Part shown: positions 11,701 to 23,518 of the stretch, piece after piece | Numbering within the stretch: position 1 is the stretch's first letter | How the letters are laid out: each line of letters starts with the position of its first letter | Assembly (NCBI RefSeq): GCF_014851395.1 | Contig: NW_024041373.1 | Location: forward strand, 868,001 to 932,000 | Direction of reading: 5' to 3' | DNA: 64,000 bases | Source of the DNA: Micropterus salmoides | Lineage: Eukaryota; Chordata; Actinopteri; Centrarchiformes; Centrarchidae | Program-made: the position numbers and the translations under genes | The notes under the pieces: model-generated | What the model was told of the DNA's origin: nothing | Database searches by the model: none | What the model saw: only the letters and a program-made list of their open reading frames with translations

Positions 11701-13626
11701 CAGCTTGAGTCAAAAGGCTCAAGTCCAAGTCGAGTCGCAAGTCTTCTTTGATTTTTGTCAAGTCGAGTCTAAAGTCATCATGACTCGAGTCCACACCTCT
11801 GACATTAAGGTTAGGAGTAAAGGGCTCGGGAATGCATAATGTCAGTGATGGGTCCTCACAGAGATAGTGACGTGTTTGTGTGTGTGTTTGTGTTGTAGTT
11901 GCAAATTGTGGACGGAGCCCTCCTGCGTTCCAACCCTGCACTGGTGATGGAGGGAATCCAGAGATTCCTCAGCGTCACTCCCATCTTCAACTACACCCAG
12001 GCTCTAATGTTTGTAACGCACTCACACACGTACAACCACACTCATACACACTGTTCATATACCACGTGTGAAAGGTATTTTACTGTATTGTGAAATACCG
12101 TGCTGTGTTTCTGCAGGTACGATGACAGCAAAGGTTTCTGGTGCCAGCGGGTGGAAGGAGGTCGAGCCAAATGTCTGGGGAAGAGTAAAGGCAGGAAGTA
12201 CCCAGAGATGAGTCCTGAGGTACATCTACACCTCACACTTTCATCTCATTGCTTCTTTTATTGACTGGCATGTGCAAGCAGTCAAATTTAAAGGAGAACT
12301 TTGGTTTACTGAAACTTGGGGCATCAGTTCTTTCAGCATTAACAACATAGAACTGACCGAGTTCATTGCTGAGATTTGGGTATACAATTGTTAGTGCAAG
12401 CAGTCAGACGATTGAATGCGCTTTTCATCACTCAGGTTATAGAGGAAATCAACCAAGTCCAGATTGGCAGCACATGGAGGGTAGTTCAGGGGGTCTGAGA
12501 GTGTGGAGCTTTGCAAGTAAACAAAGCTAAAAGTAAACGTCTGGTAATATTCATGACAACACAGCCCATGTGAGGACCCAAACTAAGTTCTGTGTGTATC
12601 ACAGCCTGATGGATCTTCTTCCTCTGTGCCATAGACCTCTACTGTTGTCCAAAAACTATGAACACACACAGTGTAGTTAATTCTGCCGCAGTCTCTCATA
12701 CACCATCCTGCTGCCCCAAATACTCACTGGAACAGTGCTTCCCAAACATTTTTAAACCACAGCTCCTCTCCACAGTAACCCCCATTGTATGCATACACGG
12801 ACACATGAACGAAATATGAAGTGAAATAGAGCCTAGACCCAGCAAAAGTCAGTATTCGGTTATGGTGCTGTGTGGAAATTTCTCAAATAAACATTTAGTA
12901 CATTTAGCTGTGGGACAAATAAAGGTTTTCTTGTCTTGTCTTATCTTATCTCTTAAGTTTACATCTTCAGTTGGAACCAGCTGGCCCGTGGCTGGGAGCC
13001 TTCTAGACTTCCCAAATGTTATCCACCAAATTAATGGAAATTCTGATATTGAAATAAGTCAGTTTGCAGGGCTTGTGACGATCCAAAAAAACATTTTTAC
13101 AGACGCTTGTTTGGCCAATTGTAAAATTGGCTTGAAAGAGCGGAGCACTTCCTGGGTGCTTGGACCAAGCCAAGCAGTCACAGTTCTTGCTGTAGCGGTA
13201 ACGTGTTGTTACATTTTTGGGGAGGTGCATGTCAGGCTACAGCGTGTTGCTTTTCATGGGATTTGTTGACCAGAGAAATGTTGAATAACACCAGAGTTAT
13301 CTTTAAGAACCTCTGCAGCCACTGAGCCAGCAGAGTACAGAGAGACTGGTATTATCAAGCACACCGGAGAAATCCCACAATTAAATGATCCTTCAAAAAT
13401 GAGTCAAAGAGACTGTCAGTGCTCTTTAACTTCAGTATGTTGTATCAAATATTTAGTGTCTGATCTTTTTCAATTTCTCTGTGTGTGTGTGTGCATGCAG
13501 TCGCGTGCCTTTCTGGCCGAGTACTACCGTGAGCACAATATGGAGCTGCTGCGTCTCCTGAATCGGTTGGGCCAACCGCTGCCGTCCTGGCTCCGCCAAG
13601 AACTCCAGAGCACGAGCTGGAGCTGA
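2542..13626 (+). CDS. ndst2: Heparan sulfate N-deacetylase/N-sulfotransferase, NDST2-like (C-terminal 548 residues, 5' end outside window)
   Basis: Golgi type II enzyme that removes acetyl from GlcNAc in heparan sulfate and N-sulfates it using PAPS. Exons: 2542-2629, 3343-3497, 4848-5033, 5173-5301, 6578-6760, 6984-7080, 7172-7295, 8008-8182, 8755-8925, 11899-12008, 12117-12219, 13501-13626 (TGA). All have GT/AG ends and compatible phases. The fragment starts near residue 336 of a roughly 883-residue family protein, so the end of the deacetylase domain and the whole sulfotransferase domain are visible. GPQKTGTTAL (Lys278 of the fragment) is the PAPS 5'-phosphosulfate loop with the catalytic lysine. 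INPSDRAYSWYQ (368-379) is the 3'-phosphate-binding region. Cys482 and Cys492 match the family disulfide spacing. NDST2 is preferred over NDST1 because of GDDMLLQHRMDFWW and the tail RLGQPLPSWLRQELQ. Whether this is teleost ndst2a or ndst2b cannot be told. Confidence 0.9.
2855..3075. repeat. SINE-like interspersed repeat in ndst2 intron
   Basis: The stretch contains phrases I recognise from fish SINE-type repeats: ggttaagagccttgctcaag, followed by a run ending in cttctctaacatttaggcc. It lies wholly in the intron between the exons at 2542 and 3343. No target-site duplication was found and the boundaries are approximate. The family assignment is from recognition only. Confidence 0.45.
3568..4430 (-). 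mobile_element. Decayed non-LTR retrotransposon 3' end (reverse transcriptase C-terminus)
   Basis: Read on the minus strand, this interval encodes pieces of a LINE polyprotein C-terminus: YKYLGILTDDQLSFKLHID (from about 4410 downward), RKRLVAATCLTALDYGDLLY, then a frame change to SALRFVTG and SVRRHIHWITFIYKSMLHML. The element's 3' end near 3570 has the tail sequence tttatttaacctttatttaa. The frame is broken, and only the last quarter of the open reading frame remains, so it is a dead 5'-truncated copy. It sits in the ndst2 intron 3498-4847, antisense to the gene. Confidence 0.75.
5302..6577 (+). other. ndst2: ndst2 intron without recognisable features
   Basis: Intron of about 1.3 kb between the exons ending FLTVLLNP and starting ISIFMTHL. 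I see no conserved exon, RNA gene or classifiable repeat in it. Confidence 0.6.
8708..8742 (+). repeat. (TG)n microsatellite next to a splice acceptor
   Basis: Uninterrupted TG dinucleotide run of about 17 units. It ends twelve bases before the exon that starts at 8755. The intervening sequence gttaatgaccacag has a good branch-point-like core (ttaatgac) but no pyrimidine tract. Confidence 0.95.
10115..10133 (+). repeat. (GA)n microsatellite
   Basis: Short run of about nine GA units inside the long ndst2 intron 8926-11898. Confidence 0.9.
10265..10560 (+). repeat. Fragment related to the adjacent hAT-type element, opposite orientation
   Basis: This interval resembles the reverse complement of 11120-11345, inside the hAT-type element at 10922-11801. 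Shared blocks include gttaag-ttgctttacctg near the start and ctgcatctcccg in the middle, and both give similar nonsense translations in opposite orientation. It lies outside the duplicated target site of that element, so it is a separate, older or partial copy. The two form an inverted pair in one ndst2 intron. Confidence 0.6.
10922..11801. mobile_element. Non-autonomous hAT-type transposon with 8-bp target-site duplication
   Basis: The element begins CAGAGGTGGGACCAAGTC and ends GACTCGAGTCCACACCTCTG, giving the terminal inverted repeat CAGAGGTG/CACCTCTG. It is flanked on both sides by ACATTAAG (10914-10921 and 11802-11809). The 8-bp duplication and CAG...CTG ends are hAT hallmarks. Subterminal regions are dense in AAGTC/GACTT repeats, possible transposase-binding motifs. 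At 880 bp with no long open frame it cannot encode a transposase. It lies in the ndst2 intron 8926-11898. Confidence 0.9.
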
Positions 13627-15800
13627 GGCCACATGCTCTCAAACACACACAGACAGACAGACACGCCACAGAGAACCCAGGACTGGAGTCTGTGGATGAG
13701 CCAACGCTTGCTCTGGATTAGACTGGACTACCCGATCTGGAATCAACAGCAGCACACACTAATAGAGCTACAAGGGTTTAGCTGATGTTACTGGTGCTCC
13801 TGTTCCATGGCAAAAACGACAACACGGGAGCTTTGTTTAAGTGTTGGTCCCTGTTTGGGAAGGATCCCAGCGGACTCTCCCTCCACCTCCTGATATGTTG
13901 CCAGCCTCCCGCGAGCACTGGGCGGCCTTCAGCCTCAGTCGGCGTGTGTTGGACGGGGGGGGCTGACACTGTACACATCAGTTTGCTGTGGATCCAGAGG
14001 ACTGGGTGACCAGCACGTTTGGGGTATAAACAACAGGTCAGGCAGCCTTAATGTGAGGAGAGGAACTCGCAGGATGAGACGGTGTGGATATGGAGTGTAT
14101 GACTGGGCACAGGACTAACATGCACACACACATACACACACGTCACATCTCTTCACAAGAATGATTGTAAAGGAGTCTATTTTCAAAAGCAGTTGTATAT
14201 GTTAGGTTTGGCGGGCAGGTGAGAAACAAAATGACCAGCCGTACAGACAGACAGTCCATATCCTGGTCCAGATTTCTCTGTTTCGCGCACACACACACAT
14301 CTACCTGCAGGTCCAGCCAGCTGTCAGGGGGCTGTGTTCCCTTTCATCCTCACAGTTTTCCAGTCTGTTTACTGTAGTTACAGACATTTAAAAATGGATT
14401 TAGTTCTTATGATAACGGGTCAATGTAAATATCATGTGTGTGAGATTTGGTACATGACTAAAGCCCAGGTGTGGTCCAGGCTCTGCCAACTAACTAACAT
14501 CCTGTCAGGGAAACAGCTGTGAGTGAGCAGCTTTATTATTCTTATATATTCACTAAGGTAAAGATGGTTTTTGAATGATGATAGACTGCGTCTCAATCCA
14601 TTCTCCAGGTTATATGAAATCGTTTATATGGAATTTTAATTATTTGGACGATGGGATTGTGAAAGTTTTTGAGGACCAGATTGTGAAAGTCCAGGTTTCA
14701 CGTCAGCTCTGCAGTGAGTGGGATTGGTCGTCTTGGGTATCCACTGTAAAACTGTTAGCAGTGTTCTCTGAGTTTGTGGCTTTGGCTGGAGGCTGCTCTG
14801 TTGCAACAGCTGCTCATGGATGCTGTCACACTAAGAGTCATTCCAAGTGTTGGTTGAATTTTCCAAGATGGGTGTTTTTAGTGATGAGGATCGTTTTTAT
14901 TAAATGAAAATGGTCCACTGGAAATGTACAAATTACATTTGTTTATAAATACAAATGTTACCCTAAGGGGTATACTAGTTATATGGTATTGCACTTCTAT
15001 AAAGTTGGAGGACTCCTAAGAGACAGAGACATGATGATGAAGCAGCAGGAGCCAAGTTAGAAAATGCTCCCCTTCCTGGTAAATAACCACTTTCAAACTT
15101 CACATCTCCAGTTTGTGACTCCAGTTCAGTTTTGTCTCCAAGCTTACATAACACTGATGACATCACTATGACATCATCAGCGTTATTACATCTCAGACTT
15201 GACAAAGCTGCTCCAGAACCATAGAAGACATCATACAGCTCTTTGAACAGACACAGGCCTAACCCTGACAGGTAAATTGACTTGGACATGAAAAATGTAG
15301 ATTGAACTTGGACAGTGCTAACAGGATTATTTGATCTAAAATGTGCTAATTTATTTTGTCATCAATCAAAAAGTGTTTTTACCATTGTAATCATGACAGT
15401 AAGGCAGCTGTTTACAGTGAGCCTGACATGATGTGATCACGAGGCACAGTCCTGGACCAAAGCTATTTAAAACCTAGTGTGGGTTGTTAAACTGTCAGAG
15501 GGGCATAAGCACCTCCAGTCGGGAAGAGCGCTACACGCTCAGCGAAGAGAGGGAAAAAAGCCCATCATGTATCAAATGTCTTCTGAACAATCAACACAGA
15601 ATGCTAAACACACACACACACGCACACCCTTGTCTCCATCCGAGGACAGTAACCCACGAATGCACGGGACAAGAGGAAAGACATTGGAGCCAGTATGGAC
15701 ACAAATCAGAAGCTGCTGTCTTGTTTTCTGTTTGTTTTGTATGAATGTCAAAAAGGCCAACACTGTATCATCTCTAATAAACACACAGAGAGGTTGGAAA
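13627..15800 (+). other. ndst2: Probable 3' UTR of ndst2
   Basis: About 2.2 kb follow the TGA without another recognisable coding exon and lead to an AATAAA at 15776-15781. The assignment as UTR is inferred from position. The stretch contains CA-rich runs and no clear transposon. Confidence 0.55.
15776..15781 (+). terminator. ndst2: Candidate polyadenylation signal of ndst2
   Basis: AATAAA followed within 40 bases by a GT/T-rich stretch (tggctgttgtgtcttttgttttg), the usual downstream element. It is the best-formed signal in the 2.2 kb after the stop codon. Confidence 0.6.
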
Positions 15801-15969
15801 AGATGGCTGTTGTGTCTTTTGTTTTGTTTTTTATTTCCTTTTACCTCACTCACCCTCATTTTATGTATGTATACAACCAGCGGCCACCAGCCGCACCAAT
15901 ACCACACAGGAAGAGGTTTCCTCAGGATTTTTTTTTAAAGAAGGCGCAGTACTGTCAGGAGTGGTAACA

Positions 15970-16160
15970 GTTCAGTTTTATTTTGTGGCAAGTTATAACA
16001 GAAGATATATCATTGCACTTTTTATATAGAGCTGTTCTAGACATTACTATTTAATATTGACTTGGCCACAGTAGGAAGAACTTACTTTTAACAGGTAGAA
16101 AGAGAGAGCGAGATAACGGGGACAATAAAAATGGTACAGATATCAATGAAAGTAAAAATA
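15970..16160 (-). repeat. L2-type LINE 3' tail, left part, interrupted by a second element
   Basis: cagttttatttt...aacagaagatatatcattgcactttttatatagagc matches the 3' tail of the L2-type copy at 32690-32790. aaaatggtacagatat near 16126-16142 matches 33083-33098 in that same element. Orientation is minus (element 3' end at the left). The right part of the same copy appears after the insertion, near 17205-17245. Confidence 0.65.
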
Positions 16161-17190
16161 ACTAGAACTGCAAGCAGTTGTAAGCAGGGTCCAAGCCTCC
16201 CGGCGCAAGCCGCCCCCCCTGGTCCCACGGAGGGCGCGCACCGTCGTGCTGCATAAGGTCCCCACGTTTGGTGGTGTTGGGCCATTCCAAACAGAGGCAA
16301 AACATCCTGCCTTTGAAAATGCCATAGGAATGAATGGGATTTAGTGAGAGATTTGAGCTTCGCTTTTAGCGCCAGCTGTTTGCTGAACTGCACCGAAATT
16401 GTCATGTCTGATCAGGGCCCCATGGGGCACAATTGCCCCAAATTTGGTATCAATCGGAGTTGTGGTTGTGGAGGTGTAAAATGCATGTAAGTCAATGGGA
16501 TTTTTTTTGAATAGCGCCAACTAGGGGCTAACTGTATCAAATTTTGCACAGACCCTCAGGGGGGCATGCCACATAAGGTCCTCAAGTTTTGTGTTGATTG
16601 GCCTTTCCAAGCCAGAGATGTGTGTTAGTTACTGTTTTTAGCGTTTTCGCAAATATTTGTTAACGTGCAATTGGGATGTTTTTTGTCGGATCAAAATTCC
16701 CTCTACAAACTTTCATCAGCTTGGTCCAGAGATTATCCGTGCCAAGCTTGGTGTCGATCGTAGCGAAAACAAAGTTTAGGCGGAAATGGGCGTGGCCTAT
16801 ACCACGAGATTCAGCTCGATCCCCCACGCGTGGATATAAGGTTTTTGATATCCGCCACTGTATGCGGGAGTTACAGCGCTTTGAATGTGCTAAATTTTGG
16901 ACCTTGCTTGTAGCGCCCCCTAGTGGTCGAAGTGAGCGAAATTTTTCACATGCCGTCGTCTGATGGTCCTGAACCTACCCTGTGAGTTTAGCGTCCCTAG
17001 CACTTACCGTCTAAGCTGCATTAGTGGTATTAGGTGTAAATTCACGGAACAATAAAAAAAATAATAGTAATAATAAAAATCTGAGCGAAAACAATAGGGT
17101 TCCTAGCTCCGCTGGTTCTGGGAACCGTGATGCCATGCATTCGCGGGTTCCCAGCCCACTCGGGCTTGGACCCCTAATAACAGGAATAAG
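16150..17190. mobile_element. Terminal-inverted-repeat element, unclassified, nested in an L2 tail
   Basis: GGGTCCAAGCC at 16187-16197 is the exact reverse complement of GGCTTGGACCC at 17163-17173. The left flank actagaactgcaagcagttg and the right flank taataacaggaataag belong to a fish repeat type I recognise by appearance but cannot name. The interior is comparatively GC-rich, unlike its surroundings, with phrases such as gtagcgccccctagtggtcg. No transposase frame is visible. The host sequence is an L2-type tail, so this insertion is younger than that tail. Confidence 0.65.
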
Positions 17191-17199
17191 AAAACACAA

Positions 17200-17250
17200 A
17201 ACTAAAATGTCCAGTCTTAAGCCTACTCTTAAATGTGGAGATACAGAGTC
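17200..17250 (-). repeat. L2-type LINE fragment, right part of the interrupted copy
   Basis: cttaagcctactcttaaatg followed by tggagat is also found at 33511-33540, in the C-terminal coding part of the minus-strand L2-type copy. Together with 15970-16160 it brackets the nested element. Confidence 0.7.
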
Positions 17251-18649
17251 ACACACGTAAGTGTTAAAGTCCCTGAGTGTGGGTATTGGTACAGACCACT
17301 AAACAGGATAAGCCACTATAGAAAGGTTGGGGGGGTCACCAGAGGCCTTACAGAGGCAAAGTGCCTCAGAATGCTTAATACTGAAGCTTGTTCCTTTTAT
17401 GTTTAGAAAGGGAAGTAAGACTGTGTTCTCTACGGCAGTGGAGTGATGTTCCCAATACGTGGTTCAAGTGTCCTCATATACTGTAAAATACTGCAGTATA
17501 AACTACTGCCTTTTCTTTTGGAGGTAACATCCAACATGTCTCCATCTTCAGCTTTGCATTGCTGTTGCGGTTGCTTTCCTCACTGTGTAAAACTGGCCTA
17601 ACAATGACTAAACCGCTCCCCTTGTGGACAGTCTGCAGCCTGCTAAATGTGAACGTGGTCTCTCCATCTTGTCATACACTGTGGTTGATTGGTGGATGCA
17701 TTAAGTTGGTGTGGGGAACGGCCTGTGCTGTCTGAAGAGGGCAGAGCCTGTGGCGTTGGAATCAGGAGCACAGACAACAGTGACCGCGCAGCACTGTGGA
17801 GATTGGGACATAATGAAAGACAAAATTTGAGGATTATCACTCTGAAACAAATACACACATGCACTGCAACCACACAGAAATACACTTTAAACGCAAGTGA
17901 ACTGCAAGCAAATAACATAAACACACACACACAGAACTGCTCTAAGAAAATGTAAGCCTTAATCTGTGCACAGCTGTCGGCCACAGACCACCACACCACT
18001 CCTAGTGGGTGCAGAGGAGTGCATGATGATCTGTTTTTTGGAGTATCTGGGACATGTGTCTGCGGATGTGCAGTAAAAAAAATCAATCTGTTTTCAGAAA
18101 CCTGAGTAGACCCTTATCCTAGTTTCGAGAACCACATATATGTCAGCTGGAGTGCTCTAACAGAAACTTGGAGACTGTGGCATGTTGACACCTCCTCTGG
18201 GTTTCAGATAATTCTCTAACATAAGTGAAAGACTTGCTGGATGTGGACAGTAAAAGGCACAACTTTAGATAATAAGAATCCTGGATAACAGGATGCTAAA
18301 TAACCAGGTTTCTCTCAGGCTGCTTGTTATGTCTGGATCCAAACACACATCATCATCTCAACCTCCTCATTCATCTCCTACCTCCTACCCCCTTGTTCTA
18401 CTGTCTAACATGCTTTCTGCTTTCGTTGTGTTGTTCTAGTAGATTATTGTTTCAAAAATTCAAAACTTGTGCATGACTCTAATAGGTCTCCATCTCAACA
18501 CTTGCAAGTTATCTGATGATGTTGCACTGTGCTAAACCCTGTCAAATAAAGGAACATTGTGTTGCACAATGATTTTTATAAAATACTGTATGGAACAAGT
18601 GCACAATCCAGAGCTCCCTGTAGATGTCATGCCAATGTCAAAAGTTGCC

Positions 18650-19045
18650 ACTCATTTGTAGGGTGTATTCAGGGGGACCCAAGAGCAGGACACAGAGGCA
18701 GTGGTAAAAAGGAAAATGACAGTGGATTTATTAACAATTTCAAAACAATGTCTGATGGTAGAGCTTGCTGGAAATCTTGTAAGCAGGCAGGCGGCTGACA
18801 TCTGGTGAAACAAAGGAGTAAGAAGACAAACTGAGACCTGAGACAACCACAGTAATGTTAAATATCAAGCAACAACCGCTTAAACACAGGTCGAGATTAT
18901 TACGCTGGTAAGAGTACCACTGAGCTGGGGTCTATATACGGCCACGTCCAGACAACACGCACACAGACAGACAGGTGACAGACAAGGGAGGGAAAACAGG
19001 CGAAACACTGGGAGCTGAAAGAGTGGCACAGCCAACCATGACAGC
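18650..19045. repeat. Candidate interspersed repeat, class unknown
   Basis: The composition resembles a fish repeat type: gacccaagagcaggacacag at the left, a tttattaacaatttcaaaac block, then gtaccactgagctggggtct and a right end near catgacag. No terminal repeats or target duplication were found. A similar style of sequence occurs at 43430-43745. Confidence 0.35.
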
Positions 19046-20469
19046 TCATTTAACGCTGGAAAACTCTAATAATACATAAATATGAATGTGTCTAATTTCC
19101 TAATAGTTTCTAGGAAGTTTCCTAAGATGAGTCCATACTTTAATACTAATTAGGGAAAATAAGAATTTCCATGACAGAGCTGCTCCATTTAAACCCCAGT
19201 AAATCTGGCTCAGATCGCACTGATTATTCACTGATTATTGGATAGTTTATTCTTCATTTCAGATTTCACATTTTTGTATGGTCACCTCAGCTGCTGTGCT
19301 CTGACTAAAAGACGTTATATAATGCAGGGAATTGTGAACCAGTTGACCAATCTCCATTTTCCCAATTGAGTAAAAAAAAGCACATATATATAGTATAGTA
19401 TATTATAGGAAGTAGTAGTAAAATTACCTAAAAAAAAGAATACTGCATCCATGGGGGGGGATCAAGCTGCTCAGACTTGTTCCACAGCATCACAATCACG
19501 TCGCCAAACTAAAATGCATATTGCTGCAATAAATGGTTAAAACCTTGACGTGAGCGTCCTCTCTGAAAGGGCCACAGAGTGTCTACTGGAGGAACCAGAG
19601 GTAAGAGTGTCCATGTAAATCACAGCCACACCACCCACCTCCCTACTCCACCAAGGTTGATTTTAAAATGTGTGTAGGAGGCGGGTGTAGGCGGGGGGGA
19701 AGAACTTCATTACTCTCTAAAGCTGCAGTTCTACCAAAATTCACCTGGTGAAATGTACCCACGTGGTGTGGCCAAAAGCAGGACGGACAGGGAACAGTGG
19801 TGGGTTTGTAAACAGAAACAGCAGGAGAGAGGAGGGCTAGCAAGCTAACAACAGCAGTCCACACACAAGCAGCGCCCCTCCTTCTGTACTGCTTGGATTA
19901 TTTCACCTGCAGTCATAAAACAAGAATATAAACAAACTATATTTTCTTTCTCTAGTCTCTCAAACCAGCTGGACACTGGAGAGGATTCTGCATGTCAAAG
20001 GTTACTCAGATTGAAGGGATCAAACGAGGCGAAAAGGCAAGCATGTTTTGGGGTATGTTTGCATAATTAACAGGTATCGCAGCCAATCACATTCAGCCAT
20101 GGTGATTGCCACTAGCTGATCCGAGCTCAGCTGCACCCAGGTTTCCTCCCATTTGACCAGATGGAGATTTCCCTGCTCCAATAAAGCAGCTGTTTGTGAA
20201 CCCAAACTCCAGGCTTCAGAACGCCCATTCACAAACCTGTGGGTGACATCACCGAAAGTACGTCAGCGTTCTTTATAGTCTATGCTCGTGCCAGCCGTCT
20301 GTTAACATGTCATCATCATGGTCATTTGTGTCCTCCATGGTTTCTGACACATATGGAGAAATGAAAAGCATTGAGTTGATGTGTGAAATCGGCTGCAGCT
20401 GAGTCAACCGCAAGCATGAGCAGTCCCCAGCTGATTTGTTTTGGCTGTCTGTTGTCTCACTGCCAGCTG

Positions 20470-20470
<1 letters not shown>

Positions 20471-20501
<31 letters not shown>
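20471..20501 (+). repeat. Poly(A) run followed by (CA)n
   Basis: Seventeen A bases followed by a CA dinucleotide run. It lies just upstream of the presumed 5' exon of the GPRIN-family gene and may be the tail of an old retroelement. Confidence 0.85.
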
Positions 20502-20599
20502 GGCCCATTGAGTATTGCAGTTTCCATAGCAACAGGGATTGTGATGGAGAGTGGGTTGGAGGTGGTGGGAGGGTTGCATGGGGGTTGAGCGAGAGAATG

Positions 20600-21213
20600 A
20601 CACAGAGTGTGAAACTAAAGTAACAGAGGTCAGAGTGGAGCTGAGCGTGTTCGTGAGTGAAGACGAAGAGGAGTGGAGAACTGGAGACAAAGGAAGAACC
20701 AGGATGTTTCCTTTCTTTTCTCTCTAATGCACACATTCATTCATGCACCAGTCCTGCTCCCCTCCTCCCAGGTGGAGGGACAATGACGCTCGCCGCCTGA
20801 CTCTCTCCTCTCATCATCGCCACCCCCTCCACCCGTCTCCCACTACAGCTGGATAAGCCAACCGCTAACCAGCTCGACTGACTCGTACAGAGGAGGGATT
20901 TGAAGATTGCATCCTCACATTTGTAATCAGATGTAGGAGAGGATTATCTCAAGGTCTCCTCCATCTTGTGCACACCCGGGGACTGCTGAGACTAAAAGGG
21001 AAGAGAAGAGGAGGCTGGGGGAGGAGAGCAGGGAGGGATCACTGGCGCCACAGTGAATGGAGTGGAGTTAGAGAGAGGGAGAGGTCACCTGTGGATGTGA
21101 GGAGGAGGAGGATGAAGGCTTTCTAAGGAACTGCACCCATCACCCGGCACATCCGAAAGGGAGAGGAAAGAGGGGTGGACAGAGCCTTAGCAGCAAGTGT
21201 TTCACTGTGAAAG
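20600..21213 (+). other. gprin2: Presumed 5' UTR exon of the GPRIN-family gene
   Basis: The right edge is a strong donor, gtgaaag|gtaagct, at 21213/21214. The coding exon downstream has an acceptor (ctccttaaag) at 23510-23511, only 7 bases before its ATG. A non-coding first exon is therefore expected. The purine-rich, G-rich sequence from about 20600 fits, but the transcription start is not visible and the left boundary is a guess. Confidence 0.45.
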
Positions 21214-23511
21214 GTAAGCTGGTGGATGAACATGTTTTTTCTCCTGATGAACACGCTGACCTTGTGTGCATGTGCGCAACTCTTATTGCATCTGTTTGCG
21301 CAAGCATAGTGTGTGTGCGTCTGTTTGTGTTCCTGGGTGTGAATCTGATTGTGAGAATGGTGTGATTGAAAAATGCAGATTCAAAGCTCTGAGACACAAC
21401 ATGCAGGGATTTAACGCACCTTCAGACTGGGCCAGCACTGACTTGTTGCCGTCAGGATCCTGCGACTTGCTTCATGACACTTTAAAACACCACGCTTTCT
21501 CGTGACGTAATGTGGATCCAGTCAGCCATTCACATGATCAGGATCACACTGCAACCATTTTTGAATTAATAGTACACTCATTTGCCGTCTTTCCTGAGAG
21601 TTAGATTTGAAGAACAACATCAGTTTCATGCCTGTGTGTTAAGTACGGAGCTGGAGTCAGGATGTGATTAGCTTAGCATAGCACAAAGACTGGAAGCAGA
21701 GGGAAACAACAAGGGGAGTAGTAAGAGTTACCTTTTTGTGTGCATGTGCGTGGGGTATGCACATCACACACACGTACAGTGCACATTATGGCACACGTAG
21801 CCCATGTGTCATATGATGTGGGGTTGATGGTGTGAGGTGGGTTTGGTACATATCAGATGGAGGAGTGGCAGTATATAAAAACACGGGGTGGCCAGATTTA
21901 AATGAAGCTTTTGTAATCTTAGAGGTGACCTAAGATCAGTATAAGTGCTGCAAGGGTGTAGCCTGAAACTACAAAAGGAAAAGTTTCTGTCTGACAGTAT
22001 CTGGTCTGACTGTGAGTGTTCATATTCAAATTACTATTTTGTTCTCTATCAATAATGGGGGGGAGGGGGGTTAAACACCACCAGTATTTAACTTACTGAA
22101 TCACAACTTGACCATAGTCATCTGAACATTATGTTATTCATTTTCTAACCAGGATCGTTTTAGTGCAAACATTTAGTTATATTTATGTCCTAAATCTTTC
22201 CTGCTATATTGCAACTTTTTTTTTTATAAAACCTGTCCAGGTGTGTTGGCACCATTTTAAAATGTACTTAACTATATTTATAGGTTTCCTGATTTATATA
22301 CTAAATATCTGAATTCTTATAACACTACTGTTAATGTGTGATGAAAACATAAAAGATTTGTGTTTGGAACCTAATGTCTATTTGACAAAGAGTTCAAACT
22401 GGTATTATGTCACTATAACTACTCCTACTGAGGTGTATATAGTCAAAGATTGTTAGGAACCAAACCCTTTAGATTTGGTTGTTTTCATCTATCTTCTCCA
22501 AAGACAAATAAAACAAATTTAGGCAAGAAAGCCCCATAAATAGCAGGATCTCGATTCCCATTCAGGGTTCATTCCTAATCTTAATTTGAAGAACTGACTC
22601 TGACGTGTGCACATAGATATTATTATTATCATCAAATTATTGATGTGACTGCAAATGTTTAACAACTGGCCAAATACATCTTCAGTTATTTAGCCTCTGA
22701 GTCAAAAAGAGCATTGTAGAATTGTTTAAAGAAATACAAAGAAATACAAAGTTTATGAAGTATCACTCAGTGGCGCAGTGATTGTGTCAACAAAAGCACA
22801 ACAGTCGACATTGTGATATTATCAAAAATCGATTTCAGATGTACATCAGTATTATTCTGTGTTTAATGAAACTACCACACAGCAAGACTGGGGCTCTATA
22901 GGAGAAAGCCCAGGGGCCCCGTATCAGGTTCATCCAGCCATGTACCAGCAGTATCGGGGTGTGTTTCTAAAGTCTAAAGAAGAGGAGCTTTCTATAAGTG
23001 GGGCACATTTGAAGGCCAATATAAATTATAATCGGTGGCCATACAGATAACTGTGCAGAGCTTTATGGATTAGAATGTTTGATTTTAAATCAGGTCTGGG
23101 CTGGGTGGGCAGCCAGGATAGCATAATAAAGGATCCTCGTTAGATGGACAGGTTGTTTTTGTTTTCTTGCCTTTTAAGAGGCACATTTTGAAATGTAAAT
23201 TGTTGGCAGGTAATTTCCAAATTTGACCAATAAACAATAATTAACTCTAGATCAAATAAAACTATATCTTGGACTTTTATCTAGTCACATGGGTAAAGGC
23301 CTATAGGCCTAATTATAGTCATGTTGCAAAAATAAAATCATTAAATTACTAAATTATGAAAAATAATGATATCAAAAGCAATGCAGCAAGCATATTCTTA
23401 CACTCTTAATACCAAACTTAATGTAATTTAAAAGGTTTATGGGATGGTCTGTGTTGTGTGTGAGCTGATCAGGTGTAAGACATCCACACTCTGTTTTATT
23501 TCTCCTTAAAG
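21214..23511 (+). other. gprin2: Presumed 5' UTR intron of the GPRIN-family gene
   Basis: The donor at 21214 and the acceptor at 23511 bound this 2.3 kb. It holds a short repeat near 21655-21710 (gcttagcatagcacaaagac) that recurs at 40470-40500. Otherwise I see no feature. Confidence 0.45.
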
Positions 23512-23518
23512 GTCTTTC

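Larger units (their letters stand above)
17250..20600. other. Intergenic region between ndst2 and the GPRIN-family gene
   Basis: No conserved coding exon was found. The main content is the interspersed repeat candidate at 18650-19045. The remaining sequence is unremarkable. Confidence 0.55.
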
